Of a stretch of DNA of 50,663 nt, positions 43,309 through 50,663 are shown in pieces. The DNA is taken from NCBI RefSeq assembly GCF_012910885.1, contig NZ_WTVM01000009.1, positions 1 to 50,663 on the forward strand, in the 5' to 3' direction. The stretch is from Azoarcus taiwanensis (GTDB taxonomy: Bacteria > Pseudomonadota > Gammaproteobacteria > Burkholderiales > Rhodocyclaceae). The notes beneath the pieces were generated by a model, which did no database searches, was not told where the DNA came from, and saw only the letters and a list, made by a program, of their open reading frames with translations. The translations under genes were made by a program, and so were the position numbers. Each line of letters starts with the position of its first letter. Within the stretch, counting starts at the first letter, position 1.

Positions 43309-43418
43309 AATACTGTACTCCGAAATAAAGTAGTTGTATCGTTCGATAAACAAGGTAAGCAAACCCATCCCGCCGGCAACACCATCTGTCCGGCAGGGAA
43401 TCAAGTGAGGAGACTGAG

Positions 43419-44348
43419 ATGGCAATGACTGGCGTACTGCGTCCCGGACACGTGGCGATTCGGGTGCTCGACCTCGAAGAGGGCATCAACCATTACAAGA
43501 ACGTGCTCGGGCTGATCGAAACCGGTCGCGACAAGCAGGGCCGGGTCTATTTCAAGACCTGGGACGAGCGCGACCACAACAGCGTGATCATCCGCGAGGC
43601 CGACCAGGCGGGCATCGACTTCTTCGCCTTCAAGGTGGCTGACAAGGCTACGCTCGACAAACTCGATGCGGATCTGAACGCGTACGGCGTCAAGACCGAA
43701 CGGATTCCGGCCGGCGAGATGCTCGAGACTGGCGAACGGGTGCGTTTCGAGATTCCCTCAGGGCACCAGATCGAGCTCTACGCCGACAAGACCGATGTCG
43801 GCAACGGCATGGCCTACGTCAATCCCGACCCCTGGACCCAGGACGCCGAGCGCGGCATCGCACCTATCCGCCTGGACCACTGCCTGCTCTATGGCCCGGA
43901 CATCGAGAAGGTGCAGGACATCTTCGTCAACGTGCTGGGTTTCTACCTGGTCGAGCACGTGGTTCTGGAAGACGGTGAGACCGATCTTGGAATCTGGCTT
44001 TCGTGTTCGACCAAGGCCCACGACATCGCCTTCGTACGCCATCCCGAACCGGGCAAGCTGCATCACATCTCCTTCCTGCTCGACAGCTGGGAAAAGGTGT
44101 TGCGCGCCGCCGACATCATGTCGATGAACAAGGTCTCCATCGACATCGGCCCAACCCGTCACGGCATCACCCGTGGCACCACGATCTACGCCTTCGATCC
44201 GTCCGGCAACCGCTTCGAGACCTTCTGCGGCGGTTACCAGAGCTACCCGGACTGGAAGCCGATCAAGTGGACCTGGGACGAAGTCGGCGCCGGCATCTTC
44301 TATCACGACCGCGCGCTCAACGAGCGCTTCCTGTCGGTCGTGAGCTAA
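43419..44348 (+). CDS. dmpB: Catechol 2,3-dioxygenase
   Basis: 309-aa type I extradiol dioxygenase that opens catechol between C2 and C3 to 2-hydroxymuconic semialdehyde. Two VOC-fold halves; the C-terminal half holds the Fe(II) ligands His (LDHCLLYG), His (KLHHISFLLDSW) and Glu (RFETFCGGY). Also His and Tyr in TRHGITRGTTIYAFDPSGN. GAGGAGACTGAG lies before the ATG. It is followed by a GC hairpin (44354-44377). Confidence 0.95.
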   Translation: MAMTGVLRPGHVAIRVLDLEEGINHYKNVLGLIETGRDKQGRVYFKTWDERDHNSVIIREADQAGIDFFAFKVADKATLDKLDADLNAYGVKTERIPAGEMLETGERVRFEIPSGHQIELYADKTDVGNGMAYVNPDPWTQDAERGIAPIRLDHCLLYGPDIEKVQDIFVNVLGFYLVEHVVLEDGETDLGIWLSCSTKAHDIAFVRHPEPGKLHHISFLLDSWEKVLRAADIMSMNKVSIDIGPTRHGITRGTTIYAFDPSGNRFETFCGGYQSYPDWKPIKWTWDEVGAGIFYHDRALNERFLSVVS

Positions 44349-44353
44349 GCCGG

Positions 44354-44377
44354 GCAGGGGGTGTTCGCACCCCCTGC
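44354..44377. terminator. GC-rich hairpin after dmpB
   Basis: GCAGGGGGTG (44354-44363), loop TTCG, CACCCCCTGC (44368-44377): a perfect 10-bp stem with a stable tetraloop. No T run follows. It probably protects or ends the dmpB transcript, or blocks read-through into the convergent gntR gene. Confidence 0.6.
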
Positions 44378-44468
44378 AGTGCGACCGGGTCGAACTCTAT
44401 CGAGCCGCTTCGCAGGGTTTCGTCTCAAGCAAGCGGCAGGGCGGCCAGCCGTGTTTTCCGGGAGAGCG

Positions 44469-45191
44469 TCAGCGTTCGTTTGCGCGACGCTCGAAGAAGT
44501 CGGGCGGCATTCTCTTGATGGCTTCGAGCGTGCGCAGGATGTGCTCCGCTAGGATCGCGCAGGCCGTGTCGGCGTCGCGTTCGATGGTCGCCTCGAAGAT
44601 CGCCTGATGCTCGGCGTGGATATCGCGGGCAATCGTCTGCCGGAACAGGGCAATGCGGCGATAGCGCTCGGACTGCTGGTAGAGGATGTTCTGGAAATGG
44701 CGAATCCAGCGCGACGGACAGGCAGCGATCAGGGCTTCGTGAAAGCCACGGTTGCGGGCCTCCCATTCCTCGAGAGAGGGGGCGGTGTGGTCGGCGAGCT
44801 TTTGCTCGGCGCGGGTGAGGCGGTGAAACGCGGCCACGACCGAGGCTTCCCAGACATCGTCGCCGAGGGCGATGGACTGACGCAGCGCATCGCATTCGAG
44901 CAGCACCCGGGTGCGGGTGATGTCCTCGAAGTCCGAGATCGAAATCGGTGCCACCCGGAAACCGCGTTGCCCCTGTCCGATCACCAGGCCATCGGTGGCG
45001 AGCATCAGCAAGGCCTCGCGCAGCGTGCCGGCGCCGACCTCGTAGTCGTCCTTGAGGTGCTCCACCCGCAGCTTCTCGCCGGGCGGACGGATGCCCTCGA
45101 TGATGTCTCGCCGGAGTCGATGGTAGGCCGCCTCGACCAGCGTTTTGGGTTCGGGTGTGCCGCGCGTTTCGGCGAGGGCCGCGTCGTTCAT
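44469..45191 (-). CDS. GntR-family transcriptional regulator (FCD/FadR type)
   Basis: 240-aa repressor-type regulator. Seen: winged helix (AAYHRLRRDIIEGIRPPGEKLRVEHL, AGTLREALLMLATDGLV), then the all-helical FCD ligand domain (DFEDITRTRVLLECDALRQSI, RNRGFHEALIAACPSRWIRHF, EHQAIFEATIERDADTACAILAEHI) with His residues placed to bind a metal. It is divergent from the GlcG-like gene and dmpC, placed inside the phenol cluster. Likely ligand: a meta-pathway intermediate. Candidate operators AATCTCGAGA lie at 37632, 38432, 43297 and 45268. Confidence 0.88.
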   Translation of the reverse strand: MNDAALAETRGTPEPKTLVEAAYHRLRRDIIEGIRPPGEKLRVEHLKDDYEVGAGTLREALLMLATDGLVIGQGQRGFRVAPISISDFEDITRTRVLLECDALRQSIALGDDVWEASVVAAFHRLTRAEQKLADHTAPSLEEWEARNRGFHEALIAACPSRWIRHFQNILYQQSERYRRIALFRQTIARDIHAEHQAIFEATIERDADTACAILAEHILRTLEAIKRMPPDFFERRANER

Positions 45192-45267
45192 GGATGTTTG
45201 TCCGGATATTTGGAATGCGTTACCGGGGATTCTAGTCGATCCCGAAGTACACGCAACAATTCTTCAA

Positions 45268-45279
45268 AATCCCGAGAAA
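45268..45279. promoter_or_regulatory. Operator candidate AATCCCGAGAAA (dmpC operon / gntR)
   Basis: One-base variant of the AATCTCGAGAAA motif seen at dmpK and dmpB. It lies 5 bp before the -35 element of the promoter at 45285 and 77 bp before the gntR start, placed to control both directions. Confidence 0.55.
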
Positions 45280-45284
45280 ACGGC

Positions 45285-45313
45285 TTGACGGCGAGATTTA
45301 ACGGAGGTAACTT
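45285..45313 (+). promoter_or_regulatory. Sigma-70 promoter candidate of the lower-pathway operon
   Basis: TTGACG (45285-45290), 17-bp spacer, TAACTT (45308-45313). It precedes the GlcG-like gene by 35 bp. Confidence 0.5.
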
Positions 45314-45348
45314 GGCGCATCGACGTTGGTGTGCCCTGGAGGACGACG

Positions 45349-45780
45349 ATGAAAACCACTCTGCAGCAATCGAACATCACCCTGGAGGCCGCCCTGGCAG
45401 CCGCTCAGGCTGCGGTGGCGAAAGCCGAATCGCTGGGCGTGAGGATCAATGTCGGCGTGGCGGACGCGGGCGGCCATCTCGCCGCCTTTCTGCGCATGCC
45501 GGGTGCCTTCATTCAGTCCATCGACATTGCCATCGACAAGGCCTACACCGCCGCCGGTTTCGGCTTTCCGACCGCCGACTGGATGAAGGTCGCCGGTGAC
45601 GACGAAGGCCTGAAACTGGGCTTTTCGGCACGTCCGCGCATGGCGGTGTTCGGTGGCGGACTGCCGGTACGGATAGGGGGAGAACTCGTCGGCGGCATCG
45701 GAGTGTCCGGTGCGTCGGCCGAACAGGACGAAGCGTGCGCCCGGGCCGGACTCGAGGCGATCGGCGCGGATGCAATCTAG
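45349..45780 (+). CDS. GlcG/HbpS-family protein
   Basis: 143-aa protein of the GlcG/HbpS family (haem-binding regulatory protein HbpS and relatives of unknown activity). Seen: ITLEAALAAAQAAVAKAESLG, VADAGGHLAAFLRMPGAF, AIDKAYTAAGFG, GGLPVRIGGELVGGIGVSGAS, all family blocks. No signal peptide, so cytoplasmic. GGAGGACGACG precedes ATG 45349. First gene of the operon with dmpC, 9 bp upstream of it. Its role in aromatic breakdown is not established. Confidence 0.85.
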   Translation: MKTTLQQSNITLEAALAAAQAAVAKAESLGVRINVGVADAGGHLAAFLRMPGAFIQSIDIAIDKAYTAAGFGFPTADWMKVAGDDEGLKLGFSARPRMAVFGGGLPVRIGGELVGGIGVSGASAEQDEACARAGLEAIGADAI

Positions 45781-45789
45781 GAGCGACAA

Positions 45790-47250
45790 ATGAGCATCAA
45801 GGACGTTCACAACTTCATCAACGGTGAGTTCGTCGCCACCGAGCGCTTCTTCGACAAGCGCACACCGGTCGACAACAGCCTGATCGCGCGGGTGCATGAA
45901 GCCGGCAAGGCCGAGGTCGACGCCGCCGTTGCCGCCGCACGGGCTGCGCTGCACGGGCCGTGGGGTCGCATGACGGTGGCCGAGCGGGTCGATCTGCTCA
46001 ACGCGGTGGCCGACGGCATCAACCGACGCTTCGACGACTTCCTGCAGGCCGAATGCGCTGACACCGGCAAGCCGCGCAGCCTCGCCAGCCACATCGACAT
46101 TCCGCGTGGCGCGGCCAACTTCAAGATCTTCGCAGACGTCATCAAGAGCGTGCCCACCGAGTTCTTCGAGATGGCCACCCCGGACGGTCTCGGCGCGCTC
46201 AACTACTCGCTGCGGCGTCCGGTGGGCGTGGTCGGCGTCATCTGCCCGTGGAATTTGCCGCTGCTGCTGATGACCTGGAAAGTCGGCCCGGCGCTGGCCT
46301 GCGGCAACACCGTGGTCGTCAAGCCGTCGGAAGAAACGCCGCAGACCGCAACCCTGCTGGGCGAGGTCATGAACGAAGTCGGCATGCCCAAGGGCGTGTA
46401 CAACGTGGTCCACGGCTTCGGGCCGGATTCGGCGGGCGAGTTCGTCACCTCCCACCCCGGCGTCAACGCGATCACCTTCACCGGCGAAACCCGCACCGGG
46501 TCGGTGATCATGAAGACGGCGGCCGAGGGCGCGCGCCCGGTGTCGCTGGAGATGGGCGGCAAGAATCCGGCCATCGTCTTCGCCGACTGCGACTTCGACA
46601 AGGCCATCGAGGGCACGATGCGCTCGGTGTTCGCCAACTGCGGCCAGGTGTGCCTCGGCACCGAGCGGGTCTACGTCGAGCGGCCGATCTTCGAGCGCTT
46701 CGTCGAGGCGATGAAGAAGGGCGCCGAAGGGCTGCGCCTCGGCCGGCCGGAAGACCCGCAGACCGGCCTCGGGCCGCTGATCTCGCAGGAGCACCGCGAC
46801 AAGGTGTTGTCCTACTACGCGCGGGCGACGGAGCTTGGTGCGACGGTAGTGACCGGCGGCGGCGCCCCCGACATGCCGGCCGAACTCGCCGAAGGCGCCT
46901 GGGTGCAGCCCACCTTGTGGACCGGCCTCGACGACAGCTCGCCGATCGCCCGCGAGGAGATCTTCGGCCCGTGCGCCCTGATCCAGCCCTTCGACGCCGA
47001 GGACGAGGTCATCCGTCGTGCCAACGACACCGAGTACGGTCTCGCGTGCTCGATCTGGACCGAGAACCTCGCCCGCGCCCATCGCGTGGCCGGGCAGATC
47101 GAGGCCGGCCTGGTGTGGGTCAACTCCTGGTTCCTGCGCGACCTGCGCACGCCGTTCGGCGGGGCCAAGCAGTCCGGCATCGGCCGCGAGGGCGGGGTGC
47201 ATTCGCTCGAGTTCTACACCGAACTCAAGAACATCTGTATCAAGCTGTGA
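45790..47250 (+). CDS. dmpC: 2-Hydroxymuconic semialdehyde dehydrogenase
   Basis: 486-aa NAD+-dependent aldehyde dehydrogenase oxidising the ring-cleavage product to 4-oxalocrotonate (2-hydroxymuconate). Seen: CPWNLPLLLMTWKVGPALACG, TFTGETRTG, catalytic Glu in SLEMGGKNPAIVF, catalytic Cys in NCGQVCLGTERV, and the end GIGREGGVHSLEFYTELKN. AGGAGCGAC precedes the ATG. With no dmpD present, this oxidative branch is the only visible route. Confidence 0.95.
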   Translation: MSIKDVHNFINGEFVATERFFDKRTPVDNSLIARVHEAGKAEVDAAVAAARAALHGPWGRMTVAERVDLLNAVADGINRRFDDFLQAECADTGKPRSLASHIDIPRGAANFKIFADVIKSVPTEFFEMATPDGLGALNYSLRRPVGVVGVICPWNLPLLLMTWKVGPALACGNTVVVKPSEETPQTATLLGEVMNEVGMPKGVYNVVHGFGPDSAGEFVTSHPGVNAITFTGETRTGSVIMKTAAEGARPVSLEMGGKNPAIVFADCDFDKAIEGTMRSVFANCGQVCLGTERVYVERPIFERFVEAMKKGAEGLRLGRPEDPQTGLGPLISQEHRDKVLSYYARATELGATVVTGGGAPDMPAELAEGAWVQPTLWTGLDDSSPIAREEIFGPCALIQPFDAEDEVIRRANDTEYGLACSIWTENLARAHRVAGQIEAGLVWVNSWFLRDLRTPFGGAKQSGIGREGGVHSLEFYTELKNICIKL

Positions 47251-47261
47251 GGGCTGCGCAA

Positions 47262-48044
47262 ATGGATCGCAACACAATCGAAGCGCTCGGCGACGAGCTC
47301 TACCAGGCGCTGGTCAGCCGCGAGGTGATCGCGCCGCTTACCGAGCGTCACCCCGGCATCACCATCGAGGACGCCTACCATGTGCAGCAGCGCATGATCG
47401 CGCGCCGCCTTGAGGCGGGCGAGCGGGTGGTCGGCAAGAAGATCGGCGTGACCTCGCGCGCGGTGATGAACATGCTCGGCGTGTATCAACCGGACTTCGG
47501 CTATCTGCTCGACGGCATGATCTACAACGAGGGCGAGGCCATCCCCGCCAACACGCTGATTCAGCCCAAGGCGGAAGGCGAGATCGCCTTCATGCTGAAG
47601 AAGGACCTCAAGGGCCCGGGCGTGACCGCTGCCGACGTGCTCGCCGCCACCGAAGGCGTGATGACCTGCTTCGAGATCGTCGATTCGCGCATCCGCGACT
47701 GGAAGATCAAGATCCAGGACACGGTCGCCGACAACGCCTCCTGCGGCGTGTTCGTGCTCGGCGAGGCGCTGGTCGATCCGCGCCGGGTGGATCTCAACAC
47801 CTGCGGCATGGTGCTGGAGAAAAACGGCGAGATCGTCGCCACCGGCTCCGGCGCAGCGGCCCTGGGCGCGCCGGCCAATGCGGTCGCGTGGCTGGCGAAC
47901 ATGCTCGGTTCGCTGGACATTCCGCTCAAGGCCGGCGAGGTCATCCTCTCGGGTTCGCTGGCCGCCATGGTGCCGGTGACCGCCGGCGACAACCTGCGCG
48001 TGACCATCGGCGGCATCGGCGGTTGCTCGGTGCGCTTCGTTTGA
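47262..48044 (+). CDS. dmpE: 2-Oxopent-4-enoate hydratase
   Basis: 260-aa hydratase converting 2-hydroxypenta-2,4-dienoate to 4-hydroxy-2-oxovalerate. Seen: VVGKKIGVTSRAVMNMLGV, PKAEGEIAFMLKKDLKGPGV, FEIVDSRIRDWKIKIQDTVADNASCG, and metal-binding Glu in EGEIAF. It is a paralogue of the decarboxylase DmpH encoded at the window's end, with which it forms a complex in other organisms. It starts 11 bp after dmpC. Confidence 0.94.
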   Translation: MDRNTIEALGDELYQALVSREVIAPLTERHPGITIEDAYHVQQRMIARRLEAGERVVGKKIGVTSRAVMNMLGVYQPDFGYLLDGMIYNEGEAIPANTLIQPKAEGEIAFMLKKDLKGPGVTAADVLAATEGVMTCFEIVDSRIRDWKIKIQDTVADNASCGVFVLGEALVDPRRVDLNTCGMVLEKNGEIVATGSGAAALGAPANAVAWLANMLGSLDIPLKAGEVILSGSLAAMVPVTAGDNLRVTIGGIGGCSVRFV

Positions 48045-48137
48045 CCGGGTGCAGCGTCGTGCGGCGCGCGTGGTCCTCCCTCTCCCTCTCTGGTGGGCGC
48101 CGGACACGCTGCATTCCTTTTTGAACAGGAACTGGAC

Positions 48138-49061
48138 ATGAAGAAGATCAAATGTGCCCTGATCGGGCCGGGCAACATCGGCACCGATCTGCTCTACAAG
48201 CTGCAACGCAGCCCGCTGCTCGAGCCGGTGTGGATGGTCGGTATCGACCCCACCTCCGAAGGCCTCGCCCGCGCCCGTGACATGGGCCTCAAGACCACCT
48301 CCGACGGCGTCGACGGCCTGCTGCCGCATGTGCTGGCCGACGGCGTGCAGATCGCCTTCGACGCCACCAGCGCCTATGTGCATGCCGAGAACAGCCGCAA
48401 GCTCAACGAGCTGGGCGTGATGATGATCGACCTCACCCCCGCCGCGATCGGCCCCTATTGCGTGCCGCCGGTGAACCTCGTCGAGCACGTGGGCAAGCGT
48501 GAAATGAACGTGAACATGGTCACCTGCGGCGGCCAGGCCACGATTCCCATGGTCGCCGCGGTCTCGCGGGTGCAGGCGGTGGAGTACGGCGAGATCGTCG
48601 CTACCGTCTCCAGCCGCTCCGTCGGCCCCGGCACCCGCAAGAACATCGACGAATTCACCCGCACCACCGCCGGCGCGGTCGAGAAGGTGGGCGGCGCCAA
48701 GCAGGGCAAGGCCATCATCATCATCAACCCGGCCGAGCCGCCGCTGATCATGCGTGACACCATCCACTGCCTCACCAAGGACGCCCCGGACGAAGCCGCC
48801 ATCCGCGCCTCGGTCGACGACATGATCGTGCAGGTGCAGAAATACGTGCCCGGCTATCGCCTGGTCAACGGCCCGGTATTCGACGGCAATCGCGTGTCCA
48901 TCTTCATGGAAGTCGAAGGCCTGGGCGACTACCTGCCCAAGTACGCCGGCAACCTCGACATCATGACCGCGGCCGCCGCCCGCACTGCCGAGATGTTCGC
49001 CGAGGAAATCCTCGCCGGCAAACTCACCCTCGAACCGGTGCGCGCCACCGCCGCGGCCTGA
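48138..49061 (+). CDS. dmpF: Acetaldehyde dehydrogenase (acylating)
   Basis: 307-aa enzyme making acetyl-CoA from acetaldehyde, NAD+ and CoA. It forms a channelled complex with DmpG. Seen: NAD-binding [16 protein letters not shown], catalytic Cys in [13 protein letters not shown], and [20 protein letters not shown]. The ATG 48138 is the family start ([12 protein letters not shown]); upstream in-frame codons lack similarity. It lies 93 bp after dmpE, with a pyrimidine-rich stretch (CCTCCCTCTCCCTCTC) between. Confidence 0.95.
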   Translation: MKKIKCALIGPGNIGTDLLYKLQRSPLLEPVWMVGIDPTSEGLARARDMGLKTTSDGVDGLLPHVLADGVQIAFDATSAYVHAENSRKLNELGVMMIDLTPAAIGPYCVPPVNLVEHVGKREMNVNMVTCGGQATIPMVAAVSRVQAVEYGEIVATVSSRSVGPGTRKNIDEFTRTTAGAVEKVGGAKQGKAIIIINPAEPPLIMRDTIHCLTKDAPDEAAIRASVDDMIVQVQKYVPGYRLVNGPVFDGNRVSIFMEVEGLGDYLPKYAGNLDIMTAAAARTAEMFAEEILAGKLTLEPVRATAAA

Positions 49062-49072
49062 AGGAGACCACC

Positions 49073-50113
49073 ATGAACCTGAGCGGAAAGAAAGTCACCC
49101 TGCACGACATGACGCTGCGCGACGGCATGCACCCCAAGCGCCACCTGATGACGCTGGAGCAGATGCGCACCATCGCCACCGGGCTGGACGAAGCCGGCGT
49201 GCCGCTGATCGAGGTCACCCACGGCGACGGCCTCGGCGGCAGCTCGGTCAACTACGGCTTCCCGGCCCACACCGACGAGGAATACCTCTCGGCGGTCATC
49301 CCGCTGATGAAGCAGGCCAAGGTCTCGGCGCTGCTGCTGCCGGGCATCGGCACCGTCGACCATCTTCGGATGGCGCACGAACTCGGCGTCGCGACCATTC
49401 GCGTCGCTACCCACTGCACCGAAGCGGATGTCTCCGAGCAGCACATCGGCCTCGCTGCCAAGCTCGGCATGGACACCGTCGGCTTTCTGATGATGAGCCA
49501 CATGAACAGTGCCGAAGGCCTGGTCACCCAGGCCAGGCTGATGGAAAGCTACGGCGCCAACTGCATCTACATCACCGACTCGGCCGGCCACATGCTGCCC
49601 GGTGACGTGAAGGAAAAGCTCGGCGCGGTGCGCGACGCCCTCAAGCCCGACACCGAACTCGGCTTTCACGGCCACCACAACCTCGCCATGGGCGTGGCCA
49701 ACTCCATCGCCGCCATCGAAGTCGGTGCCACCCGCATCGACGCCGCCGCAGCCGGCCTCGGCGCGGGCGCCGGCAACACCCCGATGGAAGTGCTGGTGGC
49801 GGTGTGCGACCGCATGGGCATCCAGACCGGGGTAGACGTCTTCAAGATCCAGGACGTGGCCGAAGACCTCGTCGTGCCCATCATGGACTTCCCCATCCGC
49901 ATCGACCGCGACGCGCTCACGCTGGGCTATGCCGGCGTGTATGGCTCCTTCCTGCTCTTCGCCAAGCGCGCCGAGAAGAAGTACGGCGTGCCCGCACGCG
50001 AGATCCTCGTCGAGATGGGCCGCCGCGGCATGGTCGGCGGCCAGGAAGACATGATCGAAGACACCGCGCTCAATCTCGCCAAAGCCAAACAGATCCAGGG
50101 AGCCGCAGCATGA
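49073..50113 (+). CDS. dmpG: 4-Hydroxy-2-oxovalerate aldolase
   Basis: 346-aa class II aldolase of the DRE-TIM barrel family, splitting 4-hydroxy-2-oxovalerate into pyruvate and acetaldehyde, which passes through a tunnel to DmpF. Seen: metal site [32 protein letters not shown], and communication-domain end [21 protein letters not shown] precedes the ATG. It overlaps dmpH by 4 bp. Confidence 0.95.
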   Translation: MNLSGKKVTLHDMTLRDGMHPKRHLMTLEQMRTIATGLDEAGVPLIEVTHGDGLGGSSVNYGFPAHTDEEYLSAVIPLMKQAKVSALLLPGIGTVDHLRMAHELGVATIRVATHCTEADVSEQHIGLAAKLGMDTVGFLMMSHMNSAEGLVTQARLMESYGANCIYITDSAGHMLPGDVKEKLGAVRDALKPDTELGFHGHHNLAMGVANSIAAIEVGATRIDAAAAGLGAGAGNTPMEVLVAVCDRMGIQTGVDVFKIQDVAEDLVVPIMDFPIRIDRDALTLGYAGVYGSFLLFAKRAEKKYGVPAREILVEMGRRGMVGGQEDMIEDTALNLAKAKQIQGAAA

Positions 50114-50663
50114 AGCTCGACCGCGCCACCATCGAAGCCCTCGCCGAACACCTCGAAACCTGCGAGCTGGAAGCGAAGGACACCCTCAAGATCACCGACG
50201 ACCATCCCGACATGGACTGGGATGACGCCTACGCCATCCAGGACGAAATCCGCCGCCGCAAGGTCGCCCGCGGGGCGAAGATCATCGGCCTCAAGGCCGG
50301 GCTCACCTCGCACGCCAAGATGAAGCAGATGGGCGTCGAAACCCCGGTGTTCGGCTTCCTCGCCGACTACTTCAGCGTGCTCGAAGGCGGCGAAGTCGAC
50401 ACCGCCAAGCTCATCCACCCCAAGGTCGAACCGGAGATCGCCTTCGTCACCAAGGCCCCGCTCAAAGGGCCGGGCTGCCACATCGGCGCGGTGCTCGCCG
50501 CTACCGACTTCGTCATCCCCGGCATCGAAGTCATCGACAGCCGCTACCGCGACTTCAAGTTCGACCTCAAGAGCGTCGTCGCCGACAACACCTCGGCCTC
50601 GCGCTTCGTGGTTGGCGGCAAAATGGGCAACGTCGCCGACCTCGACCTGCGCACCCTCGGCAT
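50110..50663 (+). CDS. dmpH: 4-Oxalocrotonate decarboxylase, cut by window end
   Basis: First 184 of roughly 264 residues. It decarboxylates the keto form of 4-oxalocrotonate to 2-oxopent-4-enoate. Seen: [80 protein letters not shown]. The AGLTS and LADYF segments separate it from the hydratase DmpE. It begins at the ATGA overlap with dmpG. The tautomerase gene dmpI is expected just beyond the edge. Confidence 0.93.
   Translation, partial: MKLDRATIEALAEHLETCELEAKDTLKITDDHPDMDWDDAYAIQDEIRRRKVARGAKIIGLKAGLTSHAKMKQMGVETPVFGFLADYFSVLEGGEVDTAKLIHPKVEPEIAFVTKAPLKGPGCHIGAVLAATDFVIPGIEVIDSRYRDFKFDLKSVVADNTSASRFVVGGKMGNVADLDLRTLG

Noticed and set aside
43292-43310. Third PEP-CTERM box (TGTAAATCTCGAG) before dmpB
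   Set aside because: It matches only the left part of the box, has no sigma-54 element downstream and no PEP-CTERM gene follows. It is better explained by the AATCTCGAGA motif.
46248-47261. Apparent long frame running into dmpE from within dmpC
   Set aside because: The first 330 codons are an off-frame reading of dmpC (Arg/Gly/Pro rich). The real gene starts at ATG 47262, where family similarity begins.
45298-47277. 659-codon minus-strand frame opposite dmpC and a 610-codon one opposite uup (12786-14618)
   Set aside because: Both are antisense shadows of well-identified genes, with no domain, signal or ribosome site.
1-50663. CRISPR array, prophage, integron or insertion sequence
   Set aside because: No regularly spaced repeats, integrase, transposase or phage structural genes were found anywhere. 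The only insert-like object is the 109-bp piece at 24-132.

Overview
The window reads as chromosomal DNA of a GC-rich betaproteobacterium, most likely of the Thauera/Azoarcus/Aromatoleum group (Rhodocyclales). The reasons are a PEP-CTERM/exosortase locus (prsK-prsR-prsT, two PEP-CTERM proteins, exosortase-associated acyltransferases) together with a complete multicomponent phenol hydroxylase and catechol meta-cleavage cluster under sigma-54 control. This placement is inferred from gene content, not from a marker gene. No phage, insertion sequence or CRISPR array was seen.

Layout. 1-10.4 kb is an exopolysaccharide/protein-sorting region: an interrupted sugar transferase (epsB type), the sensor kinase PrsK (frame broken in this sequence), the sigma-54 activator PrsR, the TPR lipoprotein PrsT, a nucleotide-sugar dehydrogenase (TviB/WbpA type), a lytic transglycosylase and a trypsin-like protease. 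10.4-21.4 kb is mostly housekeeping or accessory: tRNA-Arg(CCU), a membrane 'site-specific recombinase' family protein, the ABC-F ATPase Uup, an MFS transporter with a 43-aa membrane protein, an HDOD protein, an AcuI-type acrylyl-CoA reductase, a response regulator with a degenerate GGDEF domain, and propionyl-CoA synthetase PrpE. A perfect 26-bp inverted repeat lies at 17001-17058.

21.4-33.6 kb is the most interesting part. Two exosortase-associated acyltransferases, a FeeM-like N-acyl amino acid synthase, a methyltransferase, a ThiF-like adenylyltransferase, two FtsX-type permeases, an ABC ATPase, a LolA-like periplasmic protein and a DUF1302-like outer-membrane barrel are interleaved with two PEP-CTERM proteins. 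I read this as a candidate pathway making an acylated amino-acid-type lipid and carrying it to the outer membrane or cell surface. Both PEP-CTERM genes have a near-identical 17-bp palindromic box (TGTAAAATTTYTCGACA) followed by a good -24/-12 sigma-54 promoter, as expected for control by the PrsR encoded at 3.1 kb.

33.9-50.7 kb holds a MaoC hydratase, a Bcr/CflA-type transporter and then the phenol cluster: a DmpR/XylR-type activator, a DmpQ-like ferredoxin, dmpKLMNOP, catechol 2,3-dioxygenase (dmpB), a GntR/FCD repressor, a GlcG/HbpS-like protein, dmpC, dmpE, dmpF, dmpG and the start of dmpH, which runs off the right edge. Phenol is hydroxylated to catechol, cleaved in meta position, oxidised through the 4-oxalocrotonate branch and split to pyruvate and acetyl-CoA. 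No dmpD hydrolase is present. A palindromic motif AATCTCGAGA recurs upstream of dmpQ, dmpK and dmpB, with a one-base variant in front of the dmpC operon. It is a candidate operator for the GntR regulator, layered over DmpR-type activation.
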